NCBI GenBank assembly: GCA_030424825.1
Contig: JAUHWE010000240.1
Coordinates: 1 to 7,064, forward strand
Direction: 5' to 3'
Length of the DNA stretch: 7,064 bases
Origin: Verrucomicrobiia bacterium
GTDB taxonomy: Bacteria > Verrucomicrobiota > Verrucomicrobiia > Opitutales > Opitutaceae
Both the position numbers and the translations under genes were made by a program. Shown here in pieces: positions 6,238 through 7,064 of this stretch (position 1 is its first letter; each line of letters begins with the position of its first letter). The notes under the pieces are model-generated. The model was not told the DNA's origin. It ran no database searches and was given only the letters and a program-made list of their open reading frames with translations.

Positions 6238-6739
6238 AGATGGAGACCTTGATCTTTCAATCAATTTATTGAGGGAAAGGGCTGGTGTTGCTCCATTGAC
6301 TGCTGCTTTGATCGCGCCTTATAGTGACCTCAATATGTTAGGTGAGATTAGGAGGGAAAGAGGCATTGAATTATTTGGCGAAGGATTCCGATTTAGTGAT
6401 TTAAAGCGTTGGGGAATTGCTGAAACAGAACTCAACAGGAATATATGTACTGCATATGTTCAATATGGAGGAGCCAGCACAGAATATGAGACTGCAGTAA
6501 ATCCAAAAGATCCAAGTTCAAATATCTTTGATCCAGCTGTATGGGCTCATGGATTGACTACCGAAGAAGAGCCTGCATATAGCTATTCAGGAATTGCTAC
6601 AACTAAAGCAGGTGCTTTGATCATTGATAATGCTGGAAACAGACTTTTTAGCAAGAAAAACTATCTTGATCCTGTTCCTACAACTCAGATCGAGTTGAAT
6701 CCGGCTTTAAAGCAAAACCCTGGTTGGGGTAATCAATAA
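6234..6739 (+). pseudogene. SusD/RagB family outer-membrane protein, C-terminal fragment only
   Basis: SusD-like proteins are outer-membrane lipoproteins that bind glycans and cap a TonB-dependent SusC porin in Bacteroidetes. About 168 C-terminal residues remain of a protein normally 450-600 long. Seen: DGDLDLSINLLRERAGV (family 'DLxLSINxLRxRAG'), then EIRRERGIELFGEGFRFSDLKRWG (family 'xRRxELAFEGxRyxDLxRWg') and the typical ending NYLDPVPTTQIELNPALKQNPGWG before TAA at 6737-6739. The signal peptide, TPR-like N-terminal half and the preceding susC are absent. The frame also reads back to an ATG at 6203, but the residues in between (IYHLHSGYR) do not look like SusD and belong to the other DNA, so that start is spurious. 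AT-rich codon choice differs from the genes on the left. Called a fragment rather than a decayed gene, since the retained part looks intact. Confidence 0.9.
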
Positions 6740-6765
6740 CTACTATTTCCTTCATAGTTTGGGTG

Positions 6766-6805
6766 CAGCCGACAGTCAAAACAAGTTGCTGTCGGCTGTT
6801 TTTTT
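6766..6805 (+). terminator. Intrinsic terminator after the SusD gene
   Basis: CAGCCGACAG (6766-6775) and CTGTCGGCTG (6789-6798) form a perfect 10-bp stem with a 13-base loop, followed by seven T (6799-6805). It lies 26 bases after the SusD stop. It separates the SusD transcript from the next gene, or attenuates read-through into it, a common layout in polysaccharide utilisation loci. Confidence 0.9.
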
Positions 6806-6861
6806 CCAAATCAATTATTTGAAAATGATAATTGAAAAACTAAATAAAAACACGAATCGAT

Positions 6862-7064
6862 ATGATTTATAGATCAATATTAATTTGTATAGCCTTCGCT
6901 ATGTTTGCCTGTTCCAGCACAACAGAGCAACAACCTGAAAAATTGGATGTAGATAAAATGCTGGCATATTGTGTCGAAAAGACCAAGGTAAGCCTAAATG
7001 GTCTTTCTGGAACAGATAGCATTCCGCGTAATATTTATCCGGATCAGACCAAATGGAACAAAGT
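6862..7064 (+). CDS. Lipoprotein resembling GH88 unsaturated glycuronyl hydrolase, partial (5' end)
   Basis: 67 codons are visible before the right edge. MIYRSILICIAFAMFACSS is a lipoprotein signal with Cys17 as the likely lipidated residue. After a short polar linker, KMLAYCVEKTKVSLNGLSGTDSIPRNIYPDQTKWNKV resembles the beginning of Bacteroidetes GH88 enzymes, where a helix with an 'xCxxKTxxSL' pattern, then 'DSxPRN' and a 'W' precede the catalytic (alpha/alpha)6 barrel. Those enzymes remove the unsaturated uronic acid left by polysaccharide lyases. The catalytic Asp residues lie beyond the window, so the assignment rests on the N-terminus only. The ATG at 6862 has an AT-rich upstream region without Shine-Dalgarno site, as is usual in Bacteroidetes. 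Its place behind a SusD gene supports a glycan utilisation locus. The strict promoter motif TAnnTTTG was not found upstream. Confidence 0.6.
   Translation, partial: MIYRSILICIAFAMFACSSTTEQQPEKLDVDKMLAYCVEKTKVSLNGLSGTDSIPRNIYPDQTKWNK

Noticed and set aside
6823..6861. Bacteroidetes-type promoter (TAnnTTTG) before the GH88-like gene
   Set aside because: ATTATTTG near this region keeps only the TTTG part of the motif, and no properly spaced TTG element is convincing.

Overview
The window reads as two unrelated pieces of bacterial DNA joined near position 6234. Positions 1 to about 6233 have roughly balanced base composition (30 of 60 G+C in one line counted, 5761-5820), and every recognisable complete gene there lies on the minus strand. 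Dispersed palindromic repeats, weak or absent Shine-Dalgarno sites at several starts, and a TonB-like protein with a large unusual architecture would suit a Verrucomicrobia/Planctomycetes-type Gram-negative. That assignment is a low-confidence inference, since no phylogenetic marker is present. Positions 6234 to 7064 are AT-richer (24 of 60 G+C in 6361-6420), plus-strand, and typical of Bacteroidetes: the tail of a SusD/RagB outer-membrane glycan-binding lipoprotein, a strong terminator, and the start of a lipoprotein resembling unsaturated glycuronyl hydrolases (GH88).

Layout of the left part, read along the minus strand from right to left. A short repeat-containing leader (5972-6158) precedes a molybdate ABC transporter operon: modA (5971-5150, substrate-binding lipoprotein), modB (5069-4389, permease) and modC (4392-3280, ATPase). 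modB and modC overlap by four bases. Next is a 561-residue protein (3105-1420) with a degenerate J-domain-like N-terminus, one membrane span, a helical-repeat middle and a TonB C-terminal domain. It is followed by a pyroglutamyl-peptidase I homologue (1268-777) and the first 181 codons of a short-chain dehydrogenase/reductase (545-1), which runs off the left edge. The window begins exactly on a HindIII site (AAGCTT), so the left edge may be a cloning boundary.

Intergenic gaps carry two kinds of palindromic repeat. One is a 31-bp inverted pair at 596-690. The other is a leader-plus-hairpin element at 1332-1387 and 6084-6145, whose leader keeps its orientation while its 24-bp core is inverted. 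A weaker relative of the core lies between modA and modB.

Functionally, ModA captures molybdate (or tungstate) in the periplasm, ModB carries it across the inner membrane and ModC hydrolyses ATP to drive transport. The genes to their left show no obvious link to molybdenum. On the right, SusD and the GH88-like enzyme fit a polysaccharide utilisation locus for an acidic (uronate-containing) glycan. The junction truncates the SusD gene and apparently a small plus-strand reading frame starting at 6159. A cloning or assembly chimera is the simplest explanation. I see no convincing evidence of a wholly new system; the J-like/TonB fusion and the core-inverted repeats are the most unusual native features.
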